Of a stretch of 64,000 nt of DNA, positions 52,033-59,598 are shown piece by piece. The stretch spans positions 62,001-126,000 of the forward strand of contig LNDQ01000150.1 in NCBI GenBank assembly GCA_001464695.1, given 5' to 3'. A program made the translations under genes and the position numbers. The stretch's first letter is position 1, and every line of letters starts with the position of its first letter. The stretch comes from Betaproteobacteria bacterium Ga0077523. Lineage in GTDB: Bacteria; Pseudomonadota; Gammaproteobacteria; Burkholderiales; Ga0077523. The notes beneath the pieces are model-generated. The model saw nothing but the letters and a program-made list of their open reading frames with translations, did not search any database and was not told where the DNA came from.

Positions 52033-52758
52033 ATGGCGCATGGAAAGCCCGCCGGCATGATCGAATTCATCGAATCGCTGCGTGCCCCCGTGACGCTGCA
52101 CGGCGCGTTCGCATTGCCGCTCTTCTTCGATCTCGGCGCCATCTTCTGTTTCGCGCTGACGGGCGCGTGGGCAGCGACGCATCGCGGCTACGACATGGTC
52201 GGTGCATTCGTACTGGCCTTCGTTACCGGACTTGGCGGTGCTGTCATCCGTGACAGCTTTTTTTTGGGCATGGAGGCGGCGGTGCTGCGCGATGGTCGCT
52301 ATCTGCTGGTGGTGCTGGCGGCGACGCTGATCGCGGGTGCGACGTTCAGGCTCGAGCGCCGGTTCGGCCGCTTGATGGCGGTGGTCGACGCGCTGGGCCT
52401 CGGCGCCTACGCGGTGGTCGGCATGCAAAAATCCATCGTCGCGGGACTGCCCCCGGGCGCCGTGCTGCTGGTCGGGGTGGCAAATGCCGTCGGCGGAGGC
52501 ATCATGCGCGACGTCATCGTGCGCGACGAACCGCTGATTCTGAAACCAGGCCAGGTCTACGCGGTCGCCGCCCTCGGTGGCTGTCTGGTGTTTCTGGTGG
52601 TCCTCAAGTTCTATCAATGGGATGTGGCGCAGGCGGCGTGGTGCAGCATCGGCGTCACTTTCCTGCTGCGCATGCTGGCAATCGTGTTCAACTGGCGCAC
52701 GGCCGCGGTGTCCGAAGGCGGTACGCTCCGGCTGAGCGCAAAGGATGATTTGCAGTGA
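52033..52758 (+). CDS. TRIC-family / UPF0126 channel-like membrane protein (YadS-like)
   Basis: A 241-residue membrane protein with seven helices. Family marks: LPLFFDLGAIFCFALTGAWAATHRGYDMVGAFVLAFVTGLGGAVIRDSFF in the first repeat and VVDALGLGAYAVVGMQKSIVAGLPPGAVLLVGVANAVGGGIMRDVIVRDEPLIL in the second; each G-G-x-(I/V)-R-D is the UPF0126/TRIC signature. Bacterial TRIC proteins form K+-selective channels. Start options are ATG 52033 and ATG 52057 (MIEFIESL), neither with a clear ribosome site. It lies 65 bases before the asparaginase gene. Confidence 0.82.
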   Translation: MAHGKPAGMIEFIESLRAPVTLHGAFALPLFFDLGAIFCFALTGAWAATHRGYDMVGAFVLAFVTGLGGAVIRDSFFLGMEAAVLRDGRYLLVVLAATLIAGATFRLERRFGRLMAVVDALGLGAYAVVGMQKSIVAGLPPGAVLLVGVANAVGGGIMRDVIVRDEPLILKPGQVYAVAALGGCLVFLVVLKFYQWDVAQAAWCSIGVTFLLRMLAIVFNWRTAAVSEGGTLRLSAKDDLQ

Positions 52759-52823
52759 CCGGGGCCCTGCACGGCGGCCATCTGTTCCGGATGTGGCTTG
52801 GGTCAACGATGGGGAGAAAAGTC

Positions 52824-53879
52824 ATGCAGACGATGAGACTGGCGCTGGCGGGATTGATGGCACTTTCGATCGCGGTTCCCGCATGGGCGGCGAAGCCGAG
52901 GATCGTCATCCTCGCCACCGGCGGCACCATCGCCGGTGCGCAAGCCGAAGGACAGGACGCGGGCTACAAGTCCGGCAGCTTCAAGGTGGAGGACCTGATC
53001 AAGGCCGTCCCCAATCTGGACAAGCTGGCGGATATCGGCGGCGAGCAAGTGGTGAACATCGGCAGCCAGGACATGAATGACCAGGTCTGGTTGAAGCTCG
53101 CCAGGCGCTTGAACGACGTGCTCGCGCAGCCGGACGTGGACGCGGTCGTGATCACCCACGGAACCGACACGATGGAGGAGACCGGCTATTTCCTGAGCCT
53201 CGTGACGAAGAGCGACAAGCCGGTCGTGATGGTGGGTTCCATGCGGCCGGCGACGGCGACCGGCGCAGACGGATCCGCGAACATCTTCAATGCGGTGTCG
53301 GTCGCGGCGCATCCGGGCGCGACGGGTCGCGGCGTCATGGTTCTGCTGAACGACGAGATCCATCACGCACGCGAAGCCACCAAGACCAACACGACCCAGC
53401 TCGACACCTTCAAGTCGCCCAATCGGGGCAAGGCCGGGATGACCAATGCCGGCCGGGTCTACTTCTACGACGCGCTGGCGACCCGGCACACGAAAGCGAG
53501 CGTCTTCTCCGTGGACGGCCTGCAGTCACTACCTCGGGTCGACATCTTCTATGCCCACGCCAACGTCGGACGGGACTATATCGACGCGTGCGTGAAGCTG
53601 GGCTGCAAGGGCATGGTGCTGGCGGGCGTCGGCGACGGCAACGCTACCGAGACCGCCGTGGCAGGGTTGCGCGACGCGGTGAAGAAGGGCGTCGCCGTGG
53701 TCCGCTCCTCGCGCACCAACAGCGGCATCACCGACCGGAACGTCGAGTTGAACGACGATGAACTCGGCACGATCGCGTCGATGGAGCTCAATCCGCAGAA
53801 GGCGCGCGTGTTGCTGATGCTGGGGCTCACGAAGACGAGCGATGCGGCGCAACTGCAGAAATTCTTCTACGAGTACTAG
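52824..53879 (+). CDS. ansB: Exported L-asparaginase / glutaminase-asparaginase (type II)
   Basis: A 351-residue periplasmic amidohydrolase: asparagine (and possibly glutamine) to aspartate (glutamate) plus ammonia. The start is ATG 52824 with GGGGAG at 52811-52816; ATG 52809 is less favoured. A signal peptide ends AVPAWAAK. The catalytic Thr is in ILATGGTIAGAQ at about residue 35, and the second catalytic set is in VITHGTDTMEETGYFL. YAHANVGRD and RSSRTNSGITDR agree with the type II and Pseudomonas 7A-like glutaminase-asparaginase group. A glutaminase gene follows after 97 bases. Confidence 0.92.
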   Translation: MQTMRLALAGLMALSIAVPAWAAKPRIVILATGGTIAGAQAEGQDAGYKSGSFKVEDLIKAVPNLDKLADIGGEQVVNIGSQDMNDQVWLKLARRLNDVLAQPDVDAVVITHGTDTMEETGYFLSLVTKSDKPVVMVGSMRPATATGADGSANIFNAVSVAAHPGATGRGVMVLLNDEIHHAREATKTNTTQLDTFKSPNRGKAGMTNAGRVYFYDALATRHTKASVFSVDGLQSLPRVDIFYAHANVGRDYIDACVKLGCKGMVLAGVGDGNATETAVAGLRDAVKKGVAVVRSSRTNSGITDRNVELNDDELGTIASMELNPQKARVLLMLGLTKTSDAAQLQKFFYEY

Positions 53880-53976
53880 GGTGATGTCCCCTCCGACAGG
53901 CCTTGCGGCCTCTCCTCCAGGAGCCACCCCTCGCCGTTTTTTTTTCGTTCGATCATGTTTCCAGGGGAGAGATGAA

Positions 53977-55005
53977 ATGAAGACCGAGATGACCATGGTC
54001 GCGCGAAGCATCGTGCTGATGGCCTGGCTGCTGGTCGTTGCCGTGCCGGTGGAGGCGCGGGAGAACCCGCCCAGTGCTGCCGAGTTGAAGGCTGCCGTGC
54101 AGGAGGCCTACGACAAGTTCAAGGACGTGACGGACGGCGCCAATGCCAACTACATTCCGGAACTGGACAAGGTACCGTCCGACCTGTTCGGGGTCGCCAT
54201 CGTCACTGCCAGGGGCGAAGTGTTCGCCGTCGGCGACGTCGACTACTCGTTCTCGATCCAGTCGGTGTCCAAGCCCTTCACCGCTGCGCTGGTGATGCAG
54301 CAGCAGGGCGCCGAAGCGGTCGCACAGAAGATCGGAGTCGAACCCACAGGGCTCGTGTTCAACTCGATCATGGCTACCCAGCTCATCCCGCAGGTGTCGG
54401 TCAATCCGCTGGTGAACTCCGGTGCCATCGCCTCGGTAAGCATGGTCAAGGCCGACTCCGCGTCGCAGCGCTTCGACGCCATCCTCGACTGGTTCAACCG
54501 GCTCGCGGCAGCGCAGCTCACGGTGATCGAAGACGTGTACCAATCGGAAGCCGCGACCAATCAGCGCAACCGCGCCCATGCCTACATCCTCGCCGCGTCG
54601 GAGCGCATCTATTCCGACCCCATGGAAGCCACCGATGTCTACACGCGGCAATGCTCGATCGGTGTGACGGCCAAGCAGCTCGCGGTGATGGGGGCGACGC
54701 TCGCCAACGGCGGCACGAACCCCGTGACCGGACAGCGCGTGCTGGATGCGCAGTACGTGCCCAAGGTGCTCTCGGTCATGCTGACGGCCGGCTTCTACAA
54801 CGAGTCGGGCATCTGGTCCTATACCGCCGGTCTGCCGGCCAAGACCGGCGTGGGCGGCGGCATCGTCGCCGTCGTACCGGGCCGGATGGCGATCGTGGGC
54901 TTCTCGCCGCGGTTGAACGAGGCCGGCAACAGCGTGCGCGCCATGAAGGCGATTCAGTACATCAGCGAGAAGTTCGGTCTCAGCATCTTCGGCGACGGCC
55001 GCTGA
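53977..55005 (+). CDS. glsA: Serine-type glutaminase (GlsA family) with a signal peptide
   Basis: A 342-residue enzyme: glutamine to glutamate plus ammonia, of the beta-lactamase-like glutaminase family. The nucleophile is Ser-96 in the S-V-S-K motif (SIQSVSKPF), with NPLVNSGAIASVSMV, YxxxCS-like VYTRQCSIGVTAKQLAVMGATLANGG and GVGGGIVAVVPGRMAIVGFSP. The start ATG 53977 follows GGGGAGAG (53964-53971) and opens with a clear signal peptide (MKTEMTMVARSIVLMAWLLVVAVPVEA). E. coli GlsA1/GlsA2 are cytoplasmic, so export is unusual. It follows the exported asparaginase. Confidence 0.9.
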   Translation: MKTEMTMVARSIVLMAWLLVVAVPVEARENPPSAAELKAAVQEAYDKFKDVTDGANANYIPELDKVPSDLFGVAIVTARGEVFAVGDVDYSFSIQSVSKPFTAALVMQQQGAEAVAQKIGVEPTGLVFNSIMATQLIPQVSVNPLVNSGAIASVSMVKADSASQRFDAILDWFNRLAAAQLTVIEDVYQSEAATNQRNRAHAYILAASERIYSDPMEATDVYTRQCSIGVTAKQLAVMGATLANGGTNPVTGQRVLDAQYVPKVLSVMLTAGFYNESGIWSYTAGLPAKTGVGGGIVAVVPGRMAIVGFSPRLNEAGNSVRAMKAIQYISEKFGLSIFGDGR

Positions 55006-55108
55006 AGCGCTCCGGGCCTGCAACGCATCTCGAGGATCGCGGTATCCTCCGCTTCAAGGGGGGGCGAGGACTTCGCGGCAATCGCAACCACACTCTCGAG
55101 GAGCTATC

Positions 55109-55564
55109 ATGAATCGACGTGAATTCCTGAGTCTTGGCGCGGTTTCGATCGTGTTGACGGCGTGCAGCTCGGCGCCGCAGCAGATGGCCGACAGCGTGAC
55201 CGGCGCGGTGACGGGTACCAGTGACGCATTGCTCGCCGCGATGAGTCATCAGATCGGCGTGAGCGAAACCCAGGCCGCCGGTGGCATTGGTTCGATCATG
55301 AGCCTGGCGCAATCGAAGCTGTCGCCGGAAAGTTTCGCCACGCTCACCAAGAGCATGCCCAACGCCGATCGCTACATGAAGAGCGTGCAGGAGGTGTTAG
55401 GGCCGAACACGAAGATCACCGATCTTTCGAGTCTCAAGTCGGCCTTCAGCCGATTCGGCATGGGGCCGGAGATGATCGCCAAGTTCAAGCCCTACGTCAT
55501 GGACGCGCTGGGCAAGGTCGGCGGCGATCCGGTCAAACAGTTGTTGGGTGGCGTGCTGGGCTGA
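55109..55564 (+). CDS. DUF2780 family lipoprotein (VcgC/VcgE-like)
   Basis: A 151-residue lipoprotein. The N terminus MNRREFLSLGAVSIVLTACS has a twin-arginine-like RREFL followed by a lipobox ending LTAC, Cys-19, so Tat export with lipidation is possible. The mature part is helical: LLAAMSHQIGVSETQAAGGIGSIMSLAQSKLSPESFATLTKSMPNADRYM, LSSLKSAFSRFGMGPEMIAKFKPYVMDAL, the DUF2780 pattern. Function is unknown. It is transcribed toward a convergent unknown lipoprotein gene. Confidence 0.75.
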   Translation: MNRREFLSLGAVSIVLTACSSAPQQMADSVTGAVTGTSDALLAAMSHQIGVSETQAAGGIGSIMSLAQSKLSPESFATLTKSMPNADRYMKSVQEVLGPNTKITDLSSLKSAFSRFGMGPEMIAKFKPYVMDALGKVGGDPVKQLLGGVLG

Positions 55565-55603
55565 TGCAGGCCCCGGGGAGAGCCTCGATGGTGGTGCCGA
55601 CGA

Positions 55604-56686
55604 TCACTTCGCCGGCACCGTGATGATCGGCCCGCCGGTGGCACCCTGGCCTTCGGAGAGCCCGTAGAGCAGGAGCAGGAAGCCGAAGAGGCGCTTCGAG
55701 CGCACGTCGGTGTCGGCGATCGAGAACCACGAGCCGCGGTGGCGCACCGCGACCGCCGCGTCGGCGGGACGATCGACGGTGGCGCGGATGTTGATCGGCG
55801 GTTGCCCGAATCGCTCGGCGGGCAAGTCCGGATTCGCGAGGCCCCGTTCCGCCGTGGTGGCGAGCACGCGGCGCAGCTTCACGTCCTCTTCGGGAACCGA
55901 GATCTGTGAAGCGACATCGTTGAACACTTCGAACAGCGAGCGCGTGAGCACGGCGAACTCGCGCGGATTCTGCGGGATGGCGGCATAGCGCAGGGCGTAG
56001 CGCGGCGCCGTCGGGTCGAGGCCGAGAGTCTTGACGACGAGCTGCAGTTCGTCCTGGTAGTCCTCCGAGCTGTAGGGAATGTCGAAGAACAGGACCGTGT
56101 CCTTCTCCGTCTCCCCGGCTTCGAGGTAGAGCTGCACCTTGTTCGACACCTGGATGCGATGCAGGGCGTTGAGCAGCGGGTAGAACTCCTTGTCCGCCTC
56201 GAGCCGGCGCGTGCCTACCTGGGAGCTGTTGTACACCCCGTTGATGGCGCGTACCGTAAGCCGCATCACGTAGTCGATCTGGTACCCCGCCTGGATGAAT
56301 GTGAACACCAGGCGCGGCGGAATGGGTGCCAGGATGCTGCGTGCGAATGCGTCGCCCTGGATCGGCGTGTAGGTGATCGTGGGCCGGTCGCCGTAGCGCG
56401 CGGTGCCGCCATAGAAGCTGCGGGTGAAGCCCTGTTCGTTGCCGCCCGCGAGCGACACCTCGCCTTCGATGGAATACGAGTTGATGACCGAAGCGACGTC
56501 GAGGAACACGGGGGCGTCGCCGTAGCGCATCTTGACCAGGTTCACCAGCATCTGCTCCTGCATCGAGCGGCTGAGGGCGTCCTGGTAGTCGAAGCGGTCG
56601 CGGCTGATGGTACGGGGCCCGATCGCCGTGCAGGCAGACGAAGCTGCCACCACGAGCACCACGGCAAGCTGGCATGCGGATCTCAT
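55604..56686 (-). CDS. Hypothetical lipoprotein, conserved family
   Basis: A 360-residue exported protein. The start ATG at 56686 gives a lipoprotein signal ending SSAC, Cys-19; an upstream in-frame start at 56827 would add 47 unsuitable residues. Conserved-looking stretches are MQEQMLVNLVKMRYGDAPVFLDVASVINSYSIEGEVSLAGG and ELQLVVKTLGLDPTAPRYALRYAAIPQNPREFAVLTRSLFEVFNDVASQI. I recall unnamed proteins with the QMLxNLVxxRYGDAPVFLDVAS motif, but no function. The C-terminal part contains IRATVDRPADAAVAVRHRGSWFSIADTD. Confidence 0.65.
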   Translation of the reverse strand: MRSACQLAVVLVVAASSACTAIGPRTISRDRFDYQDALSRSMQEQMLVNLVKMRYGDAPVFLDVASVINSYSIEGEVSLAGGNEQGFTRSFYGGTARYGDRPTITYTPIQGDAFARSILAPIPPRLVFTFIQAGYQIDYVMRLTVRAINGVYNSSQVGTRRLEADKEFYPLLNALHRIQVSNKVQLYLEAGETEKDTVLFFDIPYSSEDYQDELQLVVKTLGLDPTAPRYALRYAAIPQNPREFAVLTRSLFEVFNDVASQISVPEEDVKLRRVLATTAERGLANPDLPAERFGQPPINIRATVDRPADAAVAVRHRGSWFSIADTDVRSKRLFGFLLLLYGLSEGQGATGGPIITVPAK

Positions 56687-56720
56687 CGGCGGCAGGCGGG
56701 GTTGGAGTCGACCGGGGCGA

Positions 56721-57266
56721 TTATAGGGGGCGCAGTGCTGCGTCCGCCGCGGCGAGACGCAGCAGGGCCTGCCGACGCTGCTCGAGGGTCGGCATGGCGT
56801 GTCGTGCCCGCCAGTGGTTGGACGCAAGATCGTCCCAGTTTTCGTCCAGTACCAGCGAGTCGTCGTAGCGGATCTCGCCGTCGCATTGCTCGAAGACGTA
56901 CGCCGGGCTCACGATGTAGAGCAACTCGCACGGCGCGTCGGTGTCGTTGCTCAACTGGACGAACGCCCCCGCTTCGGTCAGCACGGCCTCGTCCGCGCCT
57001 ACCACCAGCGCATGGGGTGCCGTGTCGGCCTGGGCCTTCATCCGCACGTGAAGCGTTCCGCGCCGTACGAACGTGACCTGCACGACGAACGGCATCAGGT
57101 GGATCTTCGACTGCGAATGCGCGGGAATCGTCCCGGCGGCGAGGCTGAATCCGTCGAGCAAGCCGAACGGCAGTCCGCTGGTGTTGTCGCTCGCGTTGAG
57201 GAACGGCGCGACCTGCGTGCCGTCGGGAACGACGTGCGGCGCGCCGATCCGGAACAGGCGATTCAT
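56721..57266 (-). CDS. Cupin-like protein
   Basis: A 181-residue soluble protein with the beta-rich centre of a cupin: GTIPAHSQSKIHLMPFVVQVTFVRRGTLHVRMKAQADTAPHALVVGADEAVLTEAGAFVQLSNDTDAPCELLYIVSPAYVFE. The expected metal-binding HxH cluster is only partly seen (PAHSQSKIH), so a catalytic metal is doubtful. The last 40 residues are a helical tail. It lies between an unknown lipoprotein and the broken NTF2-like gene. The substrate is unknown. Confidence 0.6.
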   Translation of the reverse strand: MNRLFRIGAPHVVPDGTQVAPFLNASDNTSGLPFGLLDGFSLAAGTIPAHSQSKIHLMPFVVQVTFVRRGTLHVRMKAQADTAPHALVVGADEAVLTEAGAFVQLSNDTDAPCELLYIVSPAYVFEQCDGEIRYDDSLVLDENWDDLASNHWRARHAMPTLEQRRQALLRLAAADAALRPL

Positions 57267-57290
57267 CGGCTGGCCGCGCGGGAGATCACG

Positions 57291-57621
57291 TCAATCCGCT
57301 TGGCCGACATCGAGCCGCGCGATCTTGCCGGCGGCCGACAGACGGAAGCGGAAACAGGTCCGGAATTCGCCTCATGCATCGGAATGAAAGGTCCCCACCA
57401 GATCGAGCCCGCCGTTCTCGACTTCCTCGATGGCAGTGAAGCGCTCGTGGCCGAACTCCTCGCGCGTGAACTTCTGCAAGCGGCGCGCCGTCGTCATAGA
57501 GCTCGGCGCCGGGTTCGAAGAGACGAGACCAGGCAGTCGCGTCACCGCTTTGCAAGGCGTCGATGGCCGCCTTGACGACAGGATGGGCGATCGCCTTCGT
57601 GAATTTGGGGTCTCTGGCCAT
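57291..57621 (-). pseudogene. Broken NTF2-like/SnoaL-like gene, one frameshift and one nonsense codon
   Basis: The reading MARDPKFTKAIAHPVVKAAIDALQ continues in frame to ELYDDGAP. Then, near 57480-57486, the homologous sequence moves to the -1 frame, as if one base was lost: RRLQKFTREEFGHERFTAIEEVENGGLDLVGTFHSDA. That frame meets TGA at 57372-57374, where family members I recall have Trp (A-W-G-x-F-R). Past that codon the same frame goes on GEFRTCFRFRLSAAGKIARLDVGQAD to a TGA at 57291. Two independent lesions make decay more likely than a sequencing error. Intact relatives are small NTF2-like proteins, function often unknown. Confidence 0.7.
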
Positions 57622-57723
57622 GTCTCAAGGCGCGTTGCTACGCGCGGAACGTAGCAGCTCGACCGGACGGATTCAACCGTGTCGGCGTATCCGGTGCGCT
57701 CGCGCATGCCAGAATGCACCCGC

Positions 57724-58794
57724 ATGACGCTGACGGAAATCGACCTGCTCCTGCGTGGCGCGGCCCTGGCGTTTGCCGTGCTGCTCGCAGTCCTGATGCT
57801 GGCGCGGACGCCTCCGCCCCTGAGGTGGTACGGCCTCGGACTGGCGCTCGCCCTGTTCGCCTTCCTCACGAACAACGGGGCGCTCGCGGCCCACTGGCCG
57901 GACGGCGTGCGCCTGGCATTGCGATTGATCGCCATTCCCGGCGCCTACCTGCTCTGGGCCCTGTCGCGCCTGATGTTCGAGGATCGGTTCGAACCGCGGC
58001 CGTGGCACGCGGCCGTCGTTGCCGTCATGCTGGGGTCGGCTTGCGTCCATTCTTTGCTGCAGTCGTCAAATCCGCCGGCGGCGCGTGGGGTACTGATGCT
58101 GGGCCTGGTTCTGCCGACGCTCGGGTTCGCCGGCCACGTGCTCTGGCGCATCGTCCGGGACCGCACTGCGGATCTGGTCGACCGGCGCCGTGCGGCCCGC
58201 CTGGTATTTCTCGCGGGCGTGGCCCTGCTGCCGATCGCCACGGTAGCCGCGCACATCATCTGGGGTCTGCAGACCTACCGGGTTCCGGTCGGACTCGGTC
58301 AGGCGGCCGGCTACCTGATCATGGAAGCGGTGCTCGTCGGTCTGCTGCTGGATGGCGGAGCGCCGGGACCTCGCCCTGCGGGGACTGGCGGTCCGGCGCA
58401 TTTGCCGCAACCGGTGGTCGATCCCGATCCGCTGGAGGAGGAAGCGCAACGGGTCGTCGACGGCATGCGTCACGAGCGGCTCTATCGCGAGACCGGACTT
58501 ACCATCGGCGGTCTGGCGCAACGGCTCGGCATCGCGGAATACCGGCTGCGGCGCGTGATCAACCGGCGACTCGGCCACCGCAATTTCAACGATTTCCTCA
58601 ACGTCTGGCGCCTGCGTGAGGCGGCCGAGCGCCTGCGCGATCCGGCGCAGTCCAGGCTACCCATCCTGACGATCGCTCTCGACCTGGGGTACGGCTCCAT
58701 CGGCCCGTTCAATCGGGCGTTCAAGGCATCCATGGGGATCACGCCATCCGAATTTCGGCGCGGGTTGCCGGGTGCAGGCCTCGCCGAACCCTGA
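57724..58794 (+). CDS. Membrane-anchored AraC-type transcriptional regulator
   Basis: A 356-residue protein. Residues 5-225 hold six or seven hydrophobic helices (LLLRGAALAFAVLLAVLMLA; YGLGLALALFAFLTNNGALA; HAAVVAVMLGSACVHSLLQ; VLMLGLVLPTLGFAGHVLW; LVFLAGVALLPIATVAAHIIW; AAGYLIMEAVLVGLLLDGG). The C-terminal 105 residues are an AraC DNA-binding domain (GLTIGGLAQRLGIAEYRLRRVINRRLGHRNFNDFLNVWRLREAAERL ... ITPSEFR). The start is ATG 57724; ATG 57709 and GTG 57679 are possible. Its DNA-binding part would work at the membrane. Target unknown. Confidence 0.82.
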   Translation: MTLTEIDLLLRGAALAFAVLLAVLMLARTPPPLRWYGLGLALALFAFLTNNGALAAHWPDGVRLALRLIAIPGAYLLWALSRLMFEDRFEPRPWHAAVVAVMLGSACVHSLLQSSNPPAARGVLMLGLVLPTLGFAGHVLWRIVRDRTADLVDRRRAARLVFLAGVALLPIATVAAHIIWGLQTYRVPVGLGQAAGYLIMEAVLVGLLLDGGAPGPRPAGTGGPAHLPQPVVDPDPLEEEAQRVVDGMRHERLYRETGLTIGGLAQRLGIAEYRLRRVINRRLGHRNFNDFLNVWRLREAAERLRDPAQSRLPILTIALDLGYGSIGPFNRAFKASMGITPSEFRRGLPGAGLAEP

Positions 58795-58904
58795 AATCTC
58801 TCGCCGATTCCGGAATCGGCGACATGCAGCGATGAATCGGCGAGCCTGCCGGCCGCGATTTGCCGAACCTGACCGGACCACTGTCACCTCACAGGAGTCC
58901 GTCG

Positions 58905-59555
58905 ATGTCATTCAATGCCCGTTTCGCCGCCGTCGGCCTCACCCTGACTTTCAGCCTTGCCGCGTCTGCCGAGCCCGCCGCCGAGAATCGGTGGAGCGCA
59001 TCCCTGCGCTTGGGGCCCGCTCGCATGCAGGACAGCATCACGGGCTTTCCGAATCAGGATCGCCCGCCCTACGAATTCGGCTACGACGGCGGGATCGCGT
59101 GGAGCCTGGCGGGCGGCTTCCGGTTCAACCCGCACGTGCGGGTTGAACTCGAGATGACCGGGCGCGATCATGCCCTGGCGACTTCCACACCCGCCGGCAG
59201 CGACGCCGACGGCCAGCTGGCCGTGCGTGCACTCATGGCCAACGCCTATTGGGATTTCGCGTCGCATGGTGCGTGGCAACCGTATTTGGGTGTCGGTGTT
59301 GGCGTCGCCGGAATCGGACTCGACGGCTACCGGGTGAACGGCGCACCGTTGGTGGACGACCGGGAACGCGCGACCGCATTCCAGGCGATCGCGGGCGTGC
59401 GCTACCGCATCGACGAGCATTGGCACCTCAGCGCCGACTACCGGTATTTCCGGACGTCGGATCCCCTCATGAACAGCGTGGCCGGCGACGTGATGGAAAC
59501 CAGCATCCGCAGTCATGCAATCATGCTGGGAGTCACGCGCGCCTTCGGTCGATGA
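58905..59555 (+). CDS. Outer-membrane beta-barrel protein
   Basis: A 216-residue exported barrel. The start ATG 58905 follows CAGGAG (58892-58897). A signal peptide ends LAASAEPA. Strands: NRWSASLRLGPARMQDSITGFP, AWSLAGGFRFNPHVRVELEMTGRDH, VRALMANAYWDFASHGAWQPYLGVGVGVAGIGLDGY, YRIDEHWHLSADYRYFRTSD, and a final SIRSHAIMLGVTRAFGR. It resembles OmpA-like/Opa-like small barrels. The terminal residue is Arg after FG, so the usual end Phe is not exact. It is convergent with the hydrolase gene. Confidence 0.7.
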   Translation: MSFNARFAAVGLTLTFSLAASAEPAAENRWSASLRLGPARMQDSITGFPNQDRPPYEFGYDGGIAWSLAGGFRFNPHVRVELEMTGRDHALATSTPAGSDADGQLAVRALMANAYWDFASHGAWQPYLGVGVGVAGIGLDGYRVNGAPLVDDRERATAFQAIAGVRYRIDEHWHLSADYRYFRTSDPLMNSVAGDVMETSIRSHAIMLGVTRAFGR

Positions 59556-59598
59556 GAATGGCGAGACGATTCGCGCCGTGCATCCGAGGCCGGATCGA

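Noticed and set aside
53880-53976. T-run TTTTTTTTT (53937-53945) as an intrinsic terminator after ansB
   Set aside because: The nearest stem, AGGCC-TTGC-GGCCT, ends about 25 bases before the T-run, so the geometry is wrong. The run is real but I do not call a terminator.
55593-55619. GGTGCCG / CGGCACC 7-bp stem between the DUF2780 gene and the convergent lipoprotein gene
   Set aside because: Short arms, 13-base loop and no T-run; expected by chance in GC-rich DNA.
57286-57621. Intact 111-residue protein in the NTF2-like region
   Set aside because: The second half of that frame is Arg-rich nonsense, while the family sequence continues in another frame; the gene is broken.
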